Positions 58,075 through 64,000 of a stretch of DNA of 64,000 bases are shown here, piece by piece (the first letter of the stretch is position 1; every line of letters starts with the position of its first letter). The notes under the pieces were generated by a model. That model was not told the DNA's origin. It was given only the letters and a program-made list of their open reading frames with translations, and searched no databases. Both the position numbers and the translations under genes were made by a program. Origin of the DNA: Mycolicibacterium fallax (GTDB taxonomy: Bacteria; Actinomycetota; Actinomycetes; Mycobacteriales; Mycobacteriaceae); the NCBI RefSeq assembly GCF_010726955.1, contig NZ_AP022603.1, forward strand, positions 3,782,001 through 3,846,000, in the 5' to 3' direction.

Positions 58075-58101
58075 GTCAGGCATCACCATATGGTGTGCGA
58101 C

Positions 58102-58917
58102 GTGAGCACCAAAGTCCTGCCGCCGCCCGCACCCGAGCCGCTGGCGCCGCTGATCGACGCGCACACCCATTTGGACGCCTGCGGTGCCCGCGACGCCGAC
58201 GACGTCGCGGCCATCCTGGATCGGGCCGGCGCGGTCGGTGTGCAGGCCGTGGTGACCATCGCCGACGACCTGGCGGCGGCCCGCTGGGCGGCCGCGGCGG
58301 CCGGCTGGGACGACCGGGTGTACGCCGCCGTCGGGTTGCACCCGACCCGGGCCGACGCGCTGGACGACGCGGCCCGGGCGGAACTGGAGACGCTGGCCGC
58401 CGAGCCGCGGGTGGTGGCGGTGGGGGAGACCGGCATGGACCTGTACTGGCCGGGCCGGCTGGACGGCTGCGCGGACCCGGCCACCCAGGTCGAGGCGTTC
58501 GCCTGGCACATCGACCTGGCCAAGCGGCTGGGTAAGCCGCTGATGATCCACAACCGGGACGCCGACGCCGCCGTGCTCGACGTGCTGCGCGCCGAAGGGG
58601 CCCCGGAAACTGTGATCTTCCACTGTTTTTCCTCCGGGCCCGAGATGGCGCGCAGCTGCGCGGACGCCGGCTGGTACCTGAGCCTGTCGGGCACCGTCAG
58701 CTTCCGCAATGCGCGCGAGCTGCGCGCCGCCGCGCCGCTCATTCCCGCTGATCAGCTCCTTGTGGAGACCGACGCACCGTTCCTCACGCCGCACCCGTAT
58801 CGGGGTGCCCGCAACGAACCGTACTGCCTGCCCTACACCGTCCGGGCCCTCGCCGAACTGCTGGATCGCCCGGCCGGGGACGTCGCCGCGGATTCGTCAG
58901 CAAACGCCCGCCGCGTA

Positions 58918-58935
<18 letters not shown>
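58102..58935 (+). CDS. tatD: TatD-family metal-dependent hydrolase
   Basis: 277 residues; GTG 58102 (alternative GTG 58093). TIM-barrel metal ligands: [18 protein letters not shown] (Glu), MIHNRDAD (His), [10 protein letters not shown] (His) and [15 protein letters not shown] (Asp). 3'-5' exonuclease/DNase of the YcfH group; the immediate neighbour upstream of rpfB as in M. tuberculosis. Confidence 0.92.
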
Positions 58936-61120
<2,185 letters not shown>

Positions 61121-61124
<4 letters not shown>

Positions 61125-62080
61125 TTCGGCCGGTCGGCGGCAGGCACCACCCGGGCGCCGTGCACCGGGCCGCTGGCCACCCGCACCGTCCGGCACACCC
61201 CGGCGCCGGCCAGCTCGCTGCTCACCTGCACCGCGGCGGCGGCCGATTCGCACAGGAACGCGCAGGTCGGGCCGGACCCCGAGACGATGCCGGCCAGCGC
61301 GCCTGCCTCCACCCCGGCCCGCAGCGTCCGGCGCAGCCCGGTGTCCAGGCTGACCGCGGCCGGCTGCAACTCGTTGCCCAGCAGCGGCGCCAGCTCGCGC
61401 GGATCGCCGCCGGCCAGCGCGGCCAGCACCGCCTCCGGCGGCGGCAACTGCGGCGGTTCGCCGACCTCGCGGAGCCGGTCGATCTCGCCGAACACCGCCG
61501 GGGTGGACAGCCCGGAGTGGGCGAAGGCCAGCACCCAGTGGAAGGTGTTGCGGGCCAGCACGGTGGTGAGCTCTTCACCGCGGCCGGTGCCCAGCGCGGT
61601 GCCGCCGTGCAGCGCGAACGGCACGTCGCTGCCCAGCCGCAGCGCCAGGGTGTGCAGGTCGGCGCGCGGCACACCGAGTTCCCACAGCGCGTTCATCGCC
61701 ACCAGCACGCCGGCCGCATCGGCGCTGCCGCCGGCCATCCCGCCGGCCACCGGGATGGCCTTCTCGATGGTGATGGCGACGTCGACGGACCGGCCGACGT
61801 ACTCACCGAGCAGTTCGGCGGCCCGCCAGGCCAGGTTGCGCTGGTCGGTGGGCACGGTCGCGGCACCCTCGCCGACGACGGTGACCGACAGCAGGTCGGC
61901 GTTTCGGACAGTGATCTGGTCGAACAGCGAGACGGCGTGGAACACCGTGGTCAGGTCGTGGTAGCCGTCCGGGCGCAGATCGCCGACGGCCAGGTACAGG
62001 TTCACCTTGCCCGGCACGCGGACGGTCACCGACCCGGTCGGCACCCATTCGGTTGCGGTACTCCCGTCGGTTGCAGGCAC
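61121..62080 (-). CDS. ispE: 4-diphosphocytidyl-2-C-methyl-D-erythritol kinase IspE
   Basis: 319 residues, MEP isoprenoid pathway kinase. GHMP motifs: [42 protein letters not shown] (ATP loop), and [12 protein letters not shown]. In M. tuberculosis rpfB-ksgA-ispE form one operon on one strand; here ispE is turned round and ends against ksgA with a 4-bp overlap. Confidence 0.94.
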
Positions 62081-62188
62081 CGCACGAGACTAAGCCGCGC
62101 GCACCCCGCGGGTGCGGACCGACCCGGCTCGCCGCCGTGCCGGAGCAGCCGGGCGGGAGTGACACGGCCCTCATATGCCGGGAAAGTT

Positions 62189-62217
62189 TGGTTGTTACTT
62201 AAGAGGAGTTTAAGATG
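62189..62217 (+). promoter_or_regulatory. SigA-type promoter upstream of the acyl-AMP ligase gene
   Basis: TTGGTT (62189-62194) and TAAGAT (62212-62217) with a 17-bp spacer, in a short AT-rich patch also containing CTTAA/TTAAG arms. The gap 62081-62424 holds nothing else recognisable; the leader would be about 200 nt. Confidence 0.5.
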
Positions 62218-62424
62218 GTCGGCGGTGATGACTAGCTATCCGATGTTCACGACTGCCCGCCGGCTGACCGGCGGGCCGCGACTGCGTCGCGCTCCATCAC
62301 CGAACCGAGATCAATTCGCGCCCGGATCGTGCGTGCGTGCCTCCCGTGACGGTGCCGGTGCCGGTAGCAGCATGGGTCTCGGGATGTCGTCGCTGTCGCA
62401 GCTCCGGAACCCGAGGAGGCCCTC

Positions 62425-64000
62425 GTGAGCAGGTTCACCGAAAAAATGTTCTACAACGCCCGGAACAGCACCCGGGGGATGGTGACCGGCGAGCCGCACG
62501 CCCCGGTCCGGGAGACCTGGCTGGAGGTGCACGAGCGGGCCCGCCGGATCGCCGGCGGCCTGGCCGCGGCCGGCATCAACCACGGCGACGTGGTCGGCAT
62601 GCTGGTCGGCGCTCCGGTGGAGATCGCGCCGGCCGCCCAGGCGCTGTGGATGCGCGGCGCGAGCCTGACCATGCTGCACCAGCCGACCCCGCGCACCGAC
62701 CTGGTGATGTGGGCCGAGGACACCATGAACGTCATCGGGATGATCGACGCCAAGGCCGTCATCATCTCCGAGCCGTTCACCGCGGCCGCCCCGGTGCTGG
62801 CCGAGCGCGGCGTGCAGGTGCTCTCCGTCGAGGAACTGCTCACCGCCGACCCGATCGATCCGGTCGAGACCGGCGAGGACGACCTGGCGCTGATGCAGCT
62901 GACCTCCGGGTCGACCGGCAGCCCCAAGGCCGTTCAGATCACCCACCGCAACATCTACTCCAACGCCGAGGCGATGTTCGTCGGCGCCAAGATGGATCCC
63001 GACGGCAACGACGTCATGCTCAGCTGGCTGCCGTGCTTCCACGACATGGGCATGGTCGGCTTCCTGACCATCCCGATGTTCTTCGGTGTCGAGCTGGTCA
63101 AGGTCACCCCGATGGACTTCCTGCGCGACACCCTGCTGTGGGCCAAGCTGATCGACAAGTACAAGGGCACCATGACCGCGGCCCCGAACTTCGCCTACGC
63201 GCTGTTCGCCAAGCGGCTGCGCAAGCAGGCCGAGCCCGGCCAGTTTGACCTGTCCTCGCTGCGGTTCGCGCTGTCCGGCGCCGAGCCGGTGGACCCGGCC
63301 GACGTGGAGGACCTGATCGACGCGGGCCGCCCGTTCGGGCTGCGGCCCGAGGCGGTGATGCCGGCCTACGGGATGGCCGAGACGACGCTGGCGGTGTCGT
63401 TCTCCGATCTGGGCCGCGGCCTGGTGGTCGACGAGGTCGACGCCGACCTGCTGGCCGCGCTGCGCCAGGCGGTGCCGGCCACCAAGGGCAACACCCGCCG
63501 GCTGGCCACCCTGGGCCCGGTGCTGCAGGACCTGGAGATCCGGGTCGTCGACGAGCACGGCAACGTGATGGCGCCCCGCGGCGTCGGCGTCATCGAGCTG
63601 CGCGGCGAATGCGTGACCCCGGGCTACCTGACCATGGGCGGGTTCCTGCCGGCCCAGGACGAGCACGGCTGGTACGACACCGGTGATCTCGGCTACATCA
63701 CCGAGGAGAACTACGTGGTGGTCTGCGGCCGGGTCAAGGACGTCATCATCATGGCCGGCCGCAACATCTACCCGACCGACATCGAGCGGGCCGCGGGCCG
63801 GGTGGAGGGCGTGCGGCCCGGTTGCGCGGTGGCGGTCCGGCTCGACGCCGGCCATTCCCGCGAGACCTTCGCGGTGGCCGTCGAAAGCAACGCCTACCAG
63901 GATCCCGACGAGGTGCACCGGATCGAGCGCCAGGTGGCCCACGAGGTGGTCGCCGAGGTCGACGTGCGCCCGCGCAACGTCGTCGTGCTCGGGCCGGGCA
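62425..64000 (+). CDS. pks16: Fatty-acid--AMP/CoA ligase (Rv1013 Pks16-like), 3' end outside window
   Basis: First 525 residues of an adenylate-forming enzyme; GTG 62425 is preceded by GAGGAGG. Motifs: [21 protein letters not shown] (ATP loop), [39 protein letters not shown] and [20 protein letters not shown]. The sequence type is FadD/FAAL-like acyl activation, not a polyketide synthase despite the M. tuberculosis name. The reading frame is open to the window end. Confidence 0.9.
   Translation, partial: MSRFTEKMFYNARNSTRGMVTGEPHAPVRETWLEVHERARRIAGGLAAAGINHGDVVGMLVGAPVEIAPAAQALWMRGASLTMLHQPTPRTDLVMWAEDTMNVIGMIDAKAVIISEPFTAAAPVLAERGVQVLSVEELLTADPIDPVETGEDDLALMQLTSGSTGSPKAVQITHRNIYSNAEAMFVGAKMDPDGNDVMLSWLPCFHDMGMVGFLTIPMFFGVELVKVTPMDFLRDTLLWAKLIDKYKGTMTAAPNFAYALFAKRLRKQAEPGQFDLSSLRFALSGAEPVDPADVEDLIDAGRPFGLRPEAVMPAYGMAETTLAVSFSDLGRGLVVDEVDADLLAALRQAVPATKGNTRRLATLGPVLQDLEIRVVDEHGNVMAPRGVGVIELRGECVTPGYLTMGGFLPAQDEHGWYDTGDLGYITEENYVVVCGRVKDVIIMAGRNIYPTDIERAAGRVEGVRPGCAVAVRLDAGHSRETFAVAVESNAYQDPDEVHRIERQVAHEVVAEVDVRPRNVVVLGPG

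Overview
The window is a GC-rich stretch of an actinobacterial chromosome whose gene content and order follow the M. tuberculosis block from perM (Rv0955) to pks16 (Rv1013): perM-purN-purH, a MoxR/vWA pair, echA7-fadE12-accA2-accD2-fadE13-atuA-like, rpmF, mprAB-pepD-moaB2, mscL, ruc, galU-moeA1-rimJ-glpR, tRNA-Ala, the cAMP-gated acetyltransferase, arcA, pmt, rsmI, pabB, metG, tatD, rpfB, ksgA, ispE and a FadD-like ligase. Two MspA porins, an NADP-type glutamate dehydrogenase and the absence of PE/PPE genes point to a fast-growing Mycobacterium (Mycolicibacterium-type) and not to the tuberculosis complex. The assignment rests on remembered synteny and motif reading; no database was searched.

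Layout: 1-12.5 kb holds perM (cut by the window edge), the purNH operon, a bestrophin channel, a TIR-transmembrane-LpqN fusion protein, the MoxR ATPase/vWA pair, a 3-hydroxyacyl-CoA dehydrogenase, a DUF6188 protein and a secreted protein with a lysine/alanine-rich tail. 12.5-21.6 kb is a DUF1707 protein and a tightly packed minus-strand acyl-CoA catabolic operon resembling the Pseudomonas atu (acyclic terpene) set. 21.8-26.4 kb is rpmF and the MprAB envelope-stress system with its protease PepD; both mprA and pepD have matching 19-bp MprA boxes. 26.4-28.4 kb is a long non-coding leader followed by two nearly identical MspA porin genes. 28.4-32.6 kb is a SulP-carbonic anhydrase fusion preceded by a two-component system on the same strand. 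32.7-40.4 kb carries mscL, a SAF-domain protein, small secreted proteins around the chaperone gene ruc, folate and UDP-glucose genes, the Glp/GlpR cell-division pair and tRNA-Ala(CGC). 40.4-47.5 kb is a lipoprotein-rich accessory section, including one lipoprotein gene broken by an in-frame stop. 47.5-64 kb carries arcA, pmt, rsmI, a pabB with a large repetitive insert, an ECF41 sigma factor with its oxidoreductase, gdhA, metG, tatD, rpfB, ksgA, an ispE oriented against ksgA, and the start of an acyl-AMP ligase gene.

The most unusual observations are: paired palindromic intergenic elements at three loci; an MspA constriction loop unlike the classical one, present in two tandem copies; TGACA repeats phased at 11 bp in front of the SulP-carbonic anhydrase gene; an AT-rich double palindrome inside the pabB insert; a ksgA reading frame with no ATG/GTG/TTG upstream of its essential N-terminus (probable CTG start in a CTGA overlap); and the inversion of ispE. 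No transposase, prophage or CRISPR array was seen.
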